Part shown: piece by piece, positions 51,283-60,766 of the stretch
Layout: each line of letters begins with the position of its first letter
How positions within the stretch are numbered: the first letter of the stretch is position 1
Assembly: GCF_037963835.1 (NCBI RefSeq)
Contig: NZ_CP150145.1
Span: forward strand, 5,084,001-5,148,000
Length of the DNA stretch: 64,000 bases
Origin: Paenibacillus sp. FSL H8-0332
GTDB taxonomy: Bacteria; Bacillota; Bacilli; Paenibacillales; Paenibacillaceae
Direction of reading: 5' to 3'
Translations under genes and position numbers: made by a program
Notes under the pieces: generated by a model
Told to the model about the DNA's origin: nothing
Databases searched by the model: none
The model's input: only the letters and a program-made list of their open reading frames with translations

Positions 51283-52218
51283 TTAATGTTCCGCGTTCCG
51301 GAACAGTCTCATTTGCACGAGCGAGATGGCGAGAACAATCGCAAACAGAATAAAGGCGGCAGCGGTGCCGTAGCCCATCTGCATCTGCTGGAAGGCCATT
51401 TTATAGATATAATAGACTGCGGTTTCGGTAGCCCCGTTGGGTCCTCCACTGGTCAATACAAACACAAGGCCGGACAGCTTAATGGCATCAATGGTCGTCA
51501 TAATCACCACGAAGGCCGTGGTACGGTTCAGCAAAGGAAGCGTAATGCGGAAGAACTGCTGTATCTTGGTAGCACCGTCTACCCGGGCCGCCTCGTATAA
51601 ATCTTGCGGAATGTTGTTCAATCCGGCCAGGAAGATAATCATGAAAAAACCTACGCCTTTCCATATTCCCAGCATGATCACACCGTTCATCGCCGTATCC
51701 GGGTTGGACAGGAAATTGGTCGTGGGCAGATGAAGTGTCTTCAGCACATTGTTCAGAATCCCGAATTCCTTGTTGTAGATCAGTTTGAACACCGTTGCGG
51801 CCACTGCCGTAGAAATGACTACCGGAATGAAATAGAGTGTGCGGAACAGACCGGTAAGCTTGAACTTTTTCTGGATTAATAGTGCCAAGCCCAGTGAAAT
51901 CGCGGTCTGAATCGGAATCACTACGATGGCAAAATGAAACGAATGCCTGAGACTGGCCAGGAAATCCCTGTCCGTCACCAGAGACTTGTAATTGTCGAGC
52001 CCGATGAAGCTGCGGGTCGATCCTACCAGGTTATAATTCTGAAAGCTGATCACAAAGGCTTGCAGCATCGGATAGAACACAAAGATGAGCAGCAAAGCAA
52101 AGGAAGGCAGCACGAACCACCAGGCGGTTATTTCTTCTCCCCGCAGAAACCGGCGGGGCTTTTTGCTGGATGGGGCAGTTTTGGAGGCAGACTCAGCTGC
52201 CGCTGTAACGCTTGTCAT
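51283..52218 (-). CDS. Sugar ABC transporter permease, MalF type (fructan operon)
   Basis: A 311-residue permease. ATG 52218 has GGAGTGAAAAG upstream at the proper distance; a further in-frame Met seven codons earlier lies before it. The N-terminal 35 residues are polar, then AWWFVLPSFALLLIFVFYPM begins helix 1. The EAA loop is IPQDLYEAARVDGATKIQQF. It shares the channel with the MalG-type partner 23 bases downstream. Confidence 0.93.
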   Translation of the reverse strand: MTSVTAAAESASKTAPSSKKPRRFLRGEEITAWWFVLPSFALLLIFVFYPMLQAFVISFQNYNLVGSTRSFIGLDNYKSLVTDRDFLASLRHSFHFAIVVIPIQTAISLGLALLIQKKFKLTGLFRTLYFIPVVISTAVAATVFKLIYNKEFGILNNVLKTLHLPTTNFLSNPDTAMNGVIMLGIWKGVGFFMIIFLAGLNNIPQDLYEAARVDGATKIQQFFRITLPLLNRTTAFVVIMTTIDAIKLSGLVFVLTSGGPNGATETAVYYIYKMAFQQMQMGYGTAAAFILFAIVLAISLVQMRLFRNAEH

Positions 52219-52235
52219 GATCTTTTCACTCCATT

Positions 52236-54146
52236 TCAATCCGGTTTATAGACGTACACATTCATTACGGCATATATTTGCCCACCCGGGGCAAGAGCTT
52301 TAATCTCCGTCTGGCCTTCCTTCAGCCCCTTCACGACAGCGGATGTTCCGGCATGGCTCTCCACCTGGGCAACGGCCTCATCACTCGACACCCAAGTAAG
52401 CTCCTGGGAAGCTGTTAGCGGAACCACCGCCGCTGCCGCTTCCACAGTGCCGCCAAGCGGAACATCCACACTGGATTGGCTCAGCAGGACGCGAAGCGGT
52501 TCGGGGCCGTCCGGCGCCTCATTCCGCCATACACTGGCCATCGGATACATAACGGCCTGGTCCAGCATCACGTCCCCTTGTTTCACATACAGCTCCAATC
52601 CATTGCTGGTAGCCTCCGGGAAAAGAATACTGGAAATCACCGTCTCGCCGTCTGCGCCGAACACCTCCAGCGTCGATTCATCCACATAGATATGCAGCCT
52701 GACTTTACCGTTCACCGCTCTTAAGGGAGCCTGGACCGTTTCGGCAAACCCGGCTTCAAATGAACTGTCGCCTGATCGGGTTCGATCCACCGTAAGCATT
52801 GAATTTGCGTTGTTATACGATATATTGGTCTCCTGATCTGCACCTTTTCTCAGTTTGATTCCGAATTCCGCCTCCCCCTTCACGGTGAACTCGGTATCGA
52901 GTTCATAGGAGGTCCCGTGCAGACCGGCCAGTGGATTGCTGCCTGGCTCTAGCCGCTGGGGTTCCAGCTTGACCGCTTGGCCACGCAAGGCTTCCAGCTC
53001 TTGCACCGGCTGCTGGACGAGGCGCAATCCCTCACCGGGAATGTCGCGCAGCTTCAGCTCCCGTGGCAGCGACAAATTCCCTTTCCACGGAGCGCTTGGC
53101 ATCGAGAACGGATAACGCCAATTGGACATCCAGCCGGCATAGATCCGGCGGCCGTCACTCTGCGGAATATCCGAGTAGGACACTGCGGCGTAGAAGTCTT
53201 TTCCGTAATCGGTCCACAGCACTTTGGAGGGCTCATTCTCGTTCTTGAATGTCTGTCCGTCGAAGCTGCCGATGAAATATTGCGCCGCCGAGCCACGGGT
53301 TGAGCTGTTATTGCCGATGCTGAGCGCCAGCACCCACCGGGTCTCCTTGCTGCCTTCCACGGGAAGCTCAAACAGATCCGGACATTCCCAGACGGCGGCA
53401 TGTGAGCCCTGATCGGCGCCGAATTCGCTGGTCATCTGCCAGGCCTTCAGGTCTGGAGAGGAATAGAATCTCACCCGGTTGTCCACCGAGACAACCATCA
53501 CCCAAGCGTGCGAAGGCTCATGCCAGAACACCTTGGGATCTCTGAAGTCCTTGAGTCCCGGATTAGGAATCACGGGATTGCCCTCATATTTGATCCAGGT
53601 GCGTCCTTTATCAGAACTGTACGCCAGGCTCTGCGACTGCATTCCACCTTTGAAATGGGTGAAGATCGCAACCAGTCCCGCTTCATCGCCAAAAAAACCG
53701 CTCGTATCCTTCCAGTCCACCACGGCGCTGCCTGACCAGATCTCCCCGAGCGAATCGCGCAGGAGCGCTACCGGCAGATGCTGCCAATGAATCAGATCCG
53801 TGCTGACGGCGTGACCCCACTGGCCGCTGTTCTGGTAGAACTGGTGATATTCACCTTCGAAATAAACCATTCCATTCGGATCACTCATATTCCCGCTTTC
53901 CGGCGACAGATGATACTGCGGGCGGTATAGCTCCGTGTAGTAATTGGGATCATCAGAAAACTGAAAGGCCGCAGGTTCAGTAGAGATGACATCGGACGGA
54001 GTTTTAGCATCAGAAGTATTGCTGCTATGATTGCCGTTGCCGCCAATAGTGCACCCTGCGATAACCAGCATTACTGCAGCCGCACACGCCAGTTTGCTTA
54101 CAGTTTTGCTCTCTTTATGCGCTTGCTTCTCCCCCGAAACATTCAT
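52236..54146 (-). CDS. GH32 levanase/fructanase lipoprotein with Ig-like (Big2) tail
   Basis: A 636-residue protein. ATG 54146 has GGAG eight bases upstream; the frame extends 11 codons farther. The signal peptide SKLACAAAVMLVIAGC carries the lipobox IAGC, so the enzyme is anchored outside. The five-bladed propeller begins RPQYHLSPESGNMSDPNGMV with the nucleophile Asp near residue 88; the transition-state Asp of FRDPKVF is near 203 and the acid Glu of WECPDLF near 253. A beta-sandwich (GIKLRKG and on) follows to about 550. The last 80 residues, SQSSVDVPLGGTVEAAAAVV and on, are a bacterial Ig-like group 2 domain. It releases fructose or oligofructosides from levan, inulin or sucrose for the transporter encoded downstream. 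Confidence 0.93.
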   Translation of the reverse strand: MNVSGEKQAHKESKTVSKLACAAAVMLVIAGCTIGGNGNHSSNTSDAKTPSDVISTEPAAFQFSDDPNYYTELYRPQYHLSPESGNMSDPNGMVYFEGEYHQFYQNSGQWGHAVSTDLIHWQHLPVALLRDSLGEIWSGSAVVDWKDTSGFFGDEAGLVAIFTHFKGGMQSQSLAYSSDKGRTWIKYEGNPVIPNPGLKDFRDPKVFWHEPSHAWVMVVSVDNRVRFYSSPDLKAWQMTSEFGADQGSHAAVWECPDLFELPVEGSKETRWVLALSIGNNSSTRGSAAQYFIGSFDGQTFKNENEPSKVLWTDYGKDFYAAVSYSDIPQSDGRRIYAGWMSNWRYPFSMPSAPWKGNLSLPRELKLRDIPGEGLRLVQQPVQELEALRGQAVKLEPQRLEPGSNPLAGLHGTSYELDTEFTVKGEAEFGIKLRKGADQETNISYNNANSMLTVDRTRSGDSSFEAGFAETVQAPLRAVNGKVRLHIYVDESTLEVFGADGETVISSILFPEATSNGLELYVKQGDVMLDQAVMYPMASVWRNEAPDGPEPLRVLLSQSSVDVPLGGTVEAAAAVVPLTASQELTWVSSDEAVAQVESHAGTSAVVKGLKEGQTEIKALAPGGQIYAVMNVYVYKPD

Positions 54147-54241
54147 GCTGCATGCTCCTATTCCTTGTTTGGTTGACACTATTGTAGCTGAACGGCCAGA
54201 GAAATCCTTTCAATATGATCGGCTCGGAAGTTGTGATGTTC

Positions 54242-55861
54242 TCAGGGGTGATTCTTCAAATACCATTCACGGTATTCTTTGGGGCTTTTGCCGCTGTTTT
54301 TCTTGAAAGAGGTGCTGAAATAGCTGGAACTGGAGTAGCCGACAAGCATGGCAATATCGGTCAGCTTCAGTTCATTCTCTTGCAAAAGCTGCTCTGCCTT
54401 GGTCATTCTCAGCCGGGTGACATAGTCGCTGAACGTTATGCCCACATGCTGCTTGAACAGCCCGGATAAATAGGTCTCATTCAGATGAAACATTTCGGCG
54501 AGGGAAGAAAGCGCCAGCTCGTAAGAGAAATTCTCCTCCACGTATTTCCTGACCGCTTCGACCATATGCTGTCCGCTGGAGAAGCGGAGCTTCTTCACTT
54601 CGTCCATGACAAGCTGCGCCAGCTCATCAATCTGCCCCCGCACACCTTCACGCGACTGGTAATCGGCAATGGTCCTCTGACAGTTCCACAAATACTTCTG
54701 CAGGGCGGAGCCGCCGAGCTCGAACTTTTTGGCGATGGAGCTGAACATCAGCAGCATCCGCAGGGCCAGAAAGGTAAAAGCAAACATCGGAGTATCTCTC
54801 TCGCTATTGAAAATAGTGTCAAGCTGCTGGCGGAAGGTGCTCATGTCCAAATTTTCAATCGCCTGCACCAGCTTCCGCTCCACCTCCGGGGTAAAAGCCT
54901 GCATAAGCTCCATCACTTGGCTCCGTTCGCCCGTTCCATCTTTATACACGGTGTTTTGGCTCCAGGACAGCATGCACGAAGCATAACCGTTCTTCAGCCG
55001 CTTGAGTCCATTCACTTCCTCGCCAATCCCCGTCACACATTCCAGCTTCAAGTAACTGGCTATGTTTCGCTTCAGCTCTTCTACGAACCTGTCCGTTCGA
55101 TCGGCATACTCCGGCTCCGGCTTCATAATAATCAGCAAATACATCATCGCGGAATTGGCGACATCGCGGAATGGATAGATTCCTTTCCGCTTGGCAGCCG
55201 TCTCCCGGCATAACATCTGAAAAGCCAAATTGAGCAGATCCCGGCGCTCTTGCCGGTCCGCCATCCGCCCCGCCGGTACTCTCATCTCCACAGCGACAAA
55301 CTGCAGCTTCAGATCATCCGCCGTCAGCGGGGTCAGCTGGAGCTGCTGCAGCCGTTCCTTGATCGCCGCCAAGCTGTACCACTCGTCCTTGACCATTTGC
55401 AGCAAAAAATTCTCCTGCAGCAGCCGCAGCTGCTCATTTTTCTGCAGCAGAGCCTGCCGTGAGGCCTGCAGTTTTTGTTGCTCTTGTCTAATATCTTCAG
55501 CCAGTTTGCCAAGCAGCTCATTCAGTTCTGCGCGGGCTACCGGCTTCAGCAAATAATCCTTCACTCCAAGCTGTATGGCCGATTTCAGATAATCAAAGTC
55601 AGAGTATCCCGACAGCACAACCGTCCTCAGCAGCGGATACTTCGTTTTGCAGATGCGGATAAATTCAATGCCGTCCATCTGCGGCATACGGATATCGGAG
55701 ATGACGAGCTGCGGCAGCGGTCCCTGCTCCAGCAGCTGCAGCGCTTCATTGCCGCTTGAGGCCTCCGAGACCACCCGGAAGCCGGCGGCTTCCCAGTCGA
55801 TTTTGGCTTTGATGCTGTTGCGGACCCCCTTCTCATCATCCACCAGCATAATGTCATACAT
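54242..55861 (-). CDS. AraC-type response regulator (YesN family) of the fructan operon
   Basis: A 539-residue regulator. ATG 55861 lies eight bases after GAGAGG; a GTG three codons upstream overlaps it. The receiver domain has MLVDDEKGVR, the phosphorylated Asp of LVISDIRMPQMDG near residue 54, and the Lys of LLKPVARAE. A long middle part of about 300 residues contains a coiled-coil stretch rich in Gln (RQEQQKLQASRQALLQKNEQ) after the receiver. The C-terminal AraC domain reads LSSLAEMFHLNETYLSGLFK and LTDIAMLVGYSSSSYFSTSF. It pairs with the kinase at 55867-57648 and probably activates the GH32 and transporter genes. Confidence 0.94.
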   Translation of the reverse strand: MYDIMLVDDEKGVRNSIKAKIDWEAAGFRVVSEASSGNEALQLLEQGPLPQLVISDIRMPQMDGIEFIRICKTKYPLLRTVVLSGYSDFDYLKSAIQLGVKDYLLKPVARAELNELLGKLAEDIRQEQQKLQASRQALLQKNEQLRLLQENFLLQMVKDEWYSLAAIKERLQQLQLTPLTADDLKLQFVAVEMRVPAGRMADRQERRDLLNLAFQMLCRETAAKRKGIYPFRDVANSAMMYLLIIMKPEPEYADRTDRFVEELKRNIASYLKLECVTGIGEEVNGLKRLKNGYASCMLSWSQNTVYKDGTGERSQVMELMQAFTPEVERKLVQAIENLDMSTFRQQLDTIFNSERDTPMFAFTFLALRMLLMFSSIAKKFELGGSALQKYLWNCQRTIADYQSREGVRGQIDELAQLVMDEVKKLRFSSGQHMVEAVRKYVEENFSYELALSSLAEMFHLNETYLSGLFKQHVGITFSDYVTRLRMTKAEQLLQENELKLTDIAMLVGYSSSSYFSTSFKKNSGKSPKEYREWYLKNHP

Positions 55862-55866
55862 GATAA

Positions 55867-57648
55867 TCACCTCTCTATCAGCGGCAGCTTCAGTGTAATG
55901 GTTGTTCCTGTATTTAGCTTCGAATCAAGCACGGCTTCAAACTGTTCGCCGTAATACAGGCGGCAGCGGGAGAGCACATTGCGTAGTCCGATGCTGTCCC
56001 CTTTATGATTTAAGATTCCCACACTGTCCCTAAGCTCCGTATCGGCAAGAATGCTGGCGATCAGTTCCGGTGTCATTCCTGAACCGTTATCCTGGATCTG
56101 CAGGTGCAGGCGCTCTCCGCACACACTGGAGGTGATGGCCACCTCGGCGATTCCCCCTTTTTCCAGGCTGTACTTCACCGCATTCTCTACCAGCGGCTGC
56201 AGAATGAACTTGGCGATGAGCAGCTGATCCGCGGCGGAATCCTGCCGGACCTCCACCATCAGATGATCCTCATGCCGCAGCTTTAGGAGGAACAGGTAGT
56301 CACGGATATAGCCAAGCTCCTCGCTGACTTGTACCAGATCCGTATCTAGACTCAGCGAATACCGCATCATTTTACCCAGTGCTTCCGTGGCGTCCATGAC
56401 CAGATCCTCCCGCTTCATCGCCGCCAGACCGCTGATGATCTCCAGTGTATTGTTGTAAAAATGCGGATTGATCTGCAGCAGGAGCGCTTTGTATTCGGCA
56501 TTTTTCCGGCGCAGGTTGGTCTCGAATTCCGTCTCGATCAGATACTTCAGCTGACGGGTCATCTGCTCAAATACACCGGCCACATAGTCCACTTCGCTCT
56601 GCCGCGATCTAACCTTGGGCATATCCTTCATCGCCAGCTCGAACTGCCCGTTTCTCACATGCCGCATGGCCCGGGCCATGGCACTTAATGGCTTCGTTAT
56701 GCCGGTAGAAAGCCACAGCGCCACAATAATGACAAGGATCAGCAGCACAAAGCTAGCAAGGAGCAGCGTTTCTTTGAGCTTGGTGATGGTGGCATACAGC
56801 TCCGCCTCCGGCACCTCGCCGACGATCAGCCAGTTCTGTGCAGGCAGCCTGCGGTAAAAGAACAGATAGTCGGTCCCCCCCTGGTGAAGCGGGAAAATGC
56901 CGCTGGTCTGTCCGCCACTCTGTTTCTGCACAGTTGCAAGCCCGTCTTTAAGCAGCCCCTCAGCTCCTCTCAAATCCTGATTGAGTACACTGAGACCTTC
57001 AGCCGTCAGCAGGAAGGCTTTGCCGCTTTTGCCGAAGCTGATTTTATCCAGATCCTGGCGCAGCAGCACCGTAGGATAATTGAGTTTGATTACTCCAACA
57101 TCCTTAAAGGACTGGAGCTGCACCAAAGGAAGCACAAGGCTATTGATCTCGCGCGATCGTATGCTGTCATCGGCCTGATCCTTGTCCTTATGAGCCTGCG
57201 TCCAGCGTACGTCCTGCTCCTTAAACTGGCTGTACCAGCTGCTCTTCAAGTAGCCCAGGTCCTGTGTCCATAACCCGCCCTTTCCCTCCGCAAAGGTGGA
57301 AATGGAAATCACATTCGAATTATTGATCGCATAAGAGGACAGCAGCTCCCGCATTTTTTGCTTGGCCAGATACTGCTCCCCCTTAGTGCTCTCATCGTTC
57401 AGGTCGGCGGTTATCCATTCCTGTGTGATGTCGCTGCTCAGCACCTGGTTGCCCATATCCTCAATCTGCGTCAGCAGTGTGCTGACATGGGAGGCAAATT
57501 GGTCTATGGTTTGCAACGTGGACGTCTGGGTAGATGTACGGATCTGCTCCGACGATTCCTTGCTGAGGATGAAGACAACCGCCGTAATCGGAAGGATCAG
57601 CAGGATCGAAAAAGCCCACATCAATCTGCTGCGTAACGAGTAGAACAT
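55867..57648 (-). CDS. YesM-family sensor histidine kinase of the fructan operon
   Basis: A 593-residue membrane kinase starting at ATG 57648 after AAGGGG at about 12 bases. Helix 1 (WAFSILLILPITAVVFIL) lies near residues 10-28, a large outer sensor of dCache type to about 285, and helix 2 (ASFVLLILVIIVALWLS) near 295-311. A HAMP region then leads to the YesM-type H box LQINPHFYNNTLEIISGLAA. The ATPase boxes are FILQPLVENAVKYSL and IQDNGSGMTPE. It phosphorylates the AraC-type regulator encoded five bases downstream. The outer domain may detect sugar directly or through the binding protein encoded upstream. Confidence 0.94.
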   Translation of the reverse strand: MFYSLRSRLMWAFSILLILPITAVVFILSKESSEQIRTSTQTSTLQTIDQFASHVSTLLTQIEDMGNQVLSSDITQEWITADLNDESTKGEQYLAKQKMRELLSSYAINNSNVISISTFAEGKGGLWTQDLGYLKSSWYSQFKEQDVRWTQAHKDKDQADDSIRSREINSLVLPLVQLQSFKDVGVIKLNYPTVLLRQDLDKISFGKSGKAFLLTAEGLSVLNQDLRGAEGLLKDGLATVQKQSGGQTSGIFPLHQGGTDYLFFYRRLPAQNWLIVGEVPEAELYATITKLKETLLLASFVLLILVIIVALWLSTGITKPLSAMARAMRHVRNGQFELAMKDMPKVRSRQSEVDYVAGVFEQMTRQLKYLIETEFETNLRRKNAEYKALLLQINPHFYNNTLEIISGLAAMKREDLVMDATEALGKMMRYSLSLDTDLVQVSEELGYIRDYLFLLKLRHEDHLMVEVRQDSAADQLLIAKFILQPLVENAVKYSLEKGGIAEVAITSSVCGERLHLQIQDNGSGMTPELIASILADTELRDSVGILNHKGDSIGLRNVLSRCRLYYGEQFEAVLDSKLNTGTTITLKLPLIER

Positions 57649-57675
57649 GACAACCGCACCCCTTGCTACAAGTGG

Positions 57676-57717
57676 AAACGGCTTAGCCGCCCTTTGGATA
57701 AAGGGCGGCTGCCGTTT
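57676..57717 (-). promoter_or_regulatory. Long intercistronic hairpin between binding-protein and kinase genes
   Basis: AGCCGCCCTTT and AAAGGGCGGCT form a perfect 11-bp stem, extended by AAACGGC/GCCGTTT arms across a small bulge. No T run follows. It is likely to protect the 3' end of the binding-protein message or to attenuate reading into the kinase gene. Confidence 0.65.
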
Positions 57718-57738
57718 CTGTAATGTTTGGAAATTGTA

Positions 57739-59067
57739 TTATTTTTGCGGCAGATCTGCATATGCCTTGTCAATCTTTTTGATGGCGTCGGCAATGGCTG
57801 CATCCGCGTTGCGTCCGGCGATGGTCACTTCCTCAATCATCTTGTTTACCGCTTCGGACATTTGCGGGAAGACCGGTGTAATCGGACGCGGTCTGCCGAA
57901 CTTCTGATTCTGTACCACAAAGATATTCTTCGGATATTGGCCCAGCTCAGGGAACTCTTTGGCTACTGAATAGCGGGCCGGAATATCTTTTGTGATAGAG
58001 CAGTAGGTCTTAGCCCCTTCAGAGCCCGTTACCCAGTTTACAAACTGCCAGGCCGCATCGGCATTCTTACTCTTCGAGGAAATGGCCAGCGACCAGCTTC
58101 CGTTCGCGACAGCCTGCTGGGTTTCCTTCGGAAGTGGCGCGATATCATAATCTTCGCCTAATTTGAAATTAGGGAACTTGTCGGCATAATTACCCAGTGA
58201 CCAGGAGCCGTCCACCGTCATCGCCAGCTGGCTGTTCGGGAACGGGTCTGGCGGGTACTCCAGGGAGGACACTTTATCTTTATTATACAGGTCGGAGAAG
58301 AATTGCAACGCCTTTTTGGTCTCTGGCTTATCCAGGTAACCTTTGGAAGTTGTTCCATCCGGACTCATGATCTCGCCGCCAAACTGCCAAATTATCGGAT
58401 ATTTAAAGTAGGCTGCTGTTCCTGCATTACCGAAGCCTTGCGCCGGATCAATGCCGTACACGCCTTTGGCCGGGTCGTTAAGCTTTTTAGCTGCATCCAG
58501 CACCTGATCCCAAGTCCAAGGCTCTTCCGGGTTCTTGGAGGGAAGAGGAATTCCCTTCGCTTCAAACATTTTTTTATTATAGAAAAGAGCAATGGAGGAT
58601 TCGGTGAGCGGAGCCATGTAAATCTCATTATTATAGGTATACGTGGCAATGGTCGATTCCGGAATATCCTCCAGATTACCATCCTTCTTGAAAAAGGCGG
58701 TCAGCGGCTGTAAAGCACCCGCCTGGGCGTAGGAAGCCATATTCGGGCCGTCGACGGCCATAATATCAGGGGGACTGCCCGAAGCAATGGATGTTCTCAG
58801 CTTGGTATCGTAATCGGCATACGGAATCGGGCTCATCTCAACCTTGATATTAGGATGCGCTTCATTAAATGAGGCCACCAGCTTGTCATAGGCCGAATTC
58901 TCGGCGTCATTGCCCGAGTTTCTCCAGAACGTGAGCGACACCTTCTCTTCTTTGGGTGCCGACGAAGCTCCCGCCTCCGGCTGCGCGTTATCCCCTTTGC
59001 TTCCACATCCGGCGAGCAGTCCGCATGCCAACATCGCGCTTAGTACCACTTTACTCTTACTGTTCAA
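57739..59067 (-). CDS. Sugar-binding lipoprotein of an ABC transporter (CUT1 type)
   Basis: A 442-residue solute-binding protein starting at TTG 59067, five bases after GGGGAGAG. The signal peptide KVVLSAMLACGLLAGC carries the lipobox LAGC. SLTFWRNSGNDAENSAYDKL and VASFNEAHPNIKVEMSPIPY follow, as in the sugar-binding family 1. Length is standard. It lies upstream of the kinase-regulator-GH32-permease series on the same strand, and very likely supplies the permeases at 50420-52218. A cre-like box precedes it. Confidence 0.93.
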   Translation of the reverse strand: MNSKSKVVLSAMLACGLLAGCGSKGDNAQPEAGASSAPKEEKVSLTFWRNSGNDAENSAYDKLVASFNEAHPNIKVEMSPIPYADYDTKLRTSIASGSPPDIMAVDGPNMASYAQAGALQPLTAFFKKDGNLEDIPESTIATYTYNNEIYMAPLTESSIALFYNKKMFEAKGIPLPSKNPEEPWTWDQVLDAAKKLNDPAKGVYGIDPAQGFGNAGTAAYFKYPIIWQFGGEIMSPDGTTSKGYLDKPETKKALQFFSDLYNKDKVSSLEYPPDPFPNSQLAMTVDGSWSLGNYADKFPNFKLGEDYDIAPLPKETQQAVANGSWSLAISSKSKNADAAWQFVNWVTGSEGAKTYCSITKDIPARYSVAKEFPELGQYPKNIFVVQNQKFGRPRPITPVFPQMSEAVNKMIEEVTIAGRNADAAIADAIKKIDKAYADLPQK

Positions 59068-59090
59068 TAATGCTCTCCCCTTTCATCTAC

Positions 59091-59104
59091 TGTCTACGCT
59101 TACA
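59091..59104 (-). promoter_or_regulatory. cre-like box before the sugar-binding protein gene
   Basis: TGTAAGCGTAGACA on the minus strand fits the cre pattern at 12 of 14 positions. It lies 24 bases upstream of the TTG start, after the likely -10 region (GATAAT, about 59112-59120), a roadblock position for CcpA. Confidence 0.5.
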
Positions 59105-59182
59105 ACTGAATATTATCAAACCTGCCCGATGATAAAATTCATTATCCTCTGCACTGAACTTTTAAAATGTTCGGTATTTCTA

Positions 59183-60751
59183 TCAAAAGCAATCACTTTT
59201 CATCATATGTTCTTCTCTATACTGGCCGGGACTTACACCCACAACCTTCTTGAATACCTGGCAGAAATACCGCTGGTTATCATAGCCGACACTTTGGGAT
59301 ATTTTGAAGATTTTGAAGCTGCTTTCTCTCAGCATCTTTTTCGCTGTCTGAATGCGCAGCAACGTGATATATTCCAGAATGGTCTGTCCGGTCGACTTGG
59401 AATACAAGTTGCTTACATAGGAAGAATTGAGCCCGAACCGTTCGGCCAATTGATCCAGCCCAATATTTTCATGGTAATGGGCTTCAAGATACGCTTTGAT
59501 TTCCTGAACCACTTTTTCCTTCATGGTAGTCTTGGTTATACTCAGATAAAATTGCACACTCTTCGCTAAATCCTGCAACTGTTGCTGCAAAGACGCCCAG
59601 TCCGGCGTGTCCAGTATCCTGTCCATCAGCTGCGGGCGGGCGCCGATCACTTTCTCAATCTTGATTCCATAGTCCTGTTCAATCAGATCGAGCATCCGGT
59701 TCCCCCACTCTATGCCTGCCTTCTTAAGCAGAACAGGAGCCATCAGCCGTCCCGTCCCCCATTCCATCCAACGTTCAAGCATCTCCTCGAACTCCTTCTG
59801 TTCGTAACGGACGAAGGACTGGAGGTAGTCAGACCACTCGCTCAGCCACTTCCAGGATACGCGGGTAATCTCCTCTACGCGGCCCCCCTCCATAACCGGA
59901 ACCCCAAAGAACACCCCCATTTCACATGCCTTGTCAGCGGCTACAAAAGAGAGATTTGCTTCTATAATTCCAGCTACAACCGGCCCCAGTCCAAACGACA
60001 ATGAAATATCGTCCGCTGAGCTGTCCTTCGAGAAGGCTTCGGCTGCAGCCAGCACAATTTCTGTTAACGGCTCATTGTCCTCCATGGCCGCCATACACAA
60101 TAAGATGACTTTCTGCTGCTCGTAGAGCAGGTCCACAACGATTCCGCGATTCGTCAAAAAGCTGAGGAGCGCATCCGTAGCGCCATTATTCTTCATTCGT
60201 TCAAGCCACAGCGTCTGCGTACTTCCAATCACGAGGACCGCAAACTGGTTATACCGTTCGTAGGGCGTCTGATCGAACGATGAGCGTTTGGCATGGACGA
60301 TTAGATCTGTAAACGCCGCCCGGTCCAAGGTTGCCACATTCCGAAGCTCAGGGCGATTCTCCGTGGCATCCGCTGTACGTTCAAGACGCTTGAGCGCTCT
60401 TGAGACCGTCTTGGCTACTTCCTCCAGCTCTGCCGGCTTGATCAGATAATCCACAGCCTCCAGCTTGATGGCTTCTTTGGCATATTCGAACTCGGAATAC
60501 CCGCTAATGATGATACATTCCGCCTTACGGCCTTTCTCCTTCAAGGCACGGATCAGCTCCAGCCCATTCAGGCCGGGCATCCGAATATCTGTCAGCACAA
60601 TGTCCGGATCGGACTGAAGAATCCGTTCCAGGGCTTGCTTGCCGTTAGTTGCCGTCCCCACGATCCCTATCCCATACGCGTTCCAGTCGATCACAGCCGA
60701 CAATGTCTCCACCACCAGCTGTTCATCATCCGCTATAAACAGTTTATACAT
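59183..60751 (-). CDS. AraC-type response regulator (YesN family), second set
   Basis: A 522-residue regulator starting at ATG 60751 after GGTGGGA. The receiver domain has LFIADDEQLVVET, the Asp of IVLTDIRMPGLNG near residue 55 and the Lys of LIKPAELEE. The C-terminal AraC domain contains LDQLAERFGLNSSYVSNLYS and FKISQSVGYDNQRYFCQVF. The middle 280 residues are the variable link typical of YesN proteins. It follows its kinase by 15 bases and probably controls the permease genes that precede the kinase. Confidence 0.94.
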   Translation of the reverse strand: MYKLFIADDEQLVVETLSAVIDWNAYGIGIVGTATNGKQALERILQSDPDIVLTDIRMPGLNGLELIRALKEKGRKAECIIISGYSEFEYAKEAIKLEAVDYLIKPAELEEVAKTVSRALKRLERTADATENRPELRNVATLDRAAFTDLIVHAKRSSFDQTPYERYNQFAVLVIGSTQTLWLERMKNNGATDALLSFLTNRGIVVDLLYEQQKVILLCMAAMEDNEPLTEIVLAAAEAFSKDSSADDISLSFGLGPVVAGIIEANLSFVAADKACEMGVFFGVPVMEGGRVEEITRVSWKWLSEWSDYLQSFVRYEQKEFEEMLERWMEWGTGRLMAPVLLKKAGIEWGNRMLDLIEQDYGIKIEKVIGARPQLMDRILDTPDWASLQQQLQDLAKSVQFYLSITKTTMKEKVVQEIKAYLEAHYHENIGLDQLAERFGLNSSYVSNLYSKSTGQTILEYITLLRIQTAKKMLRESSFKIFKISQSVGYDNQRYFCQVFKKVVGVSPGQYREEHMMKSDCF

Positions 60752-60766
60752 GATGTAATCCCACCT

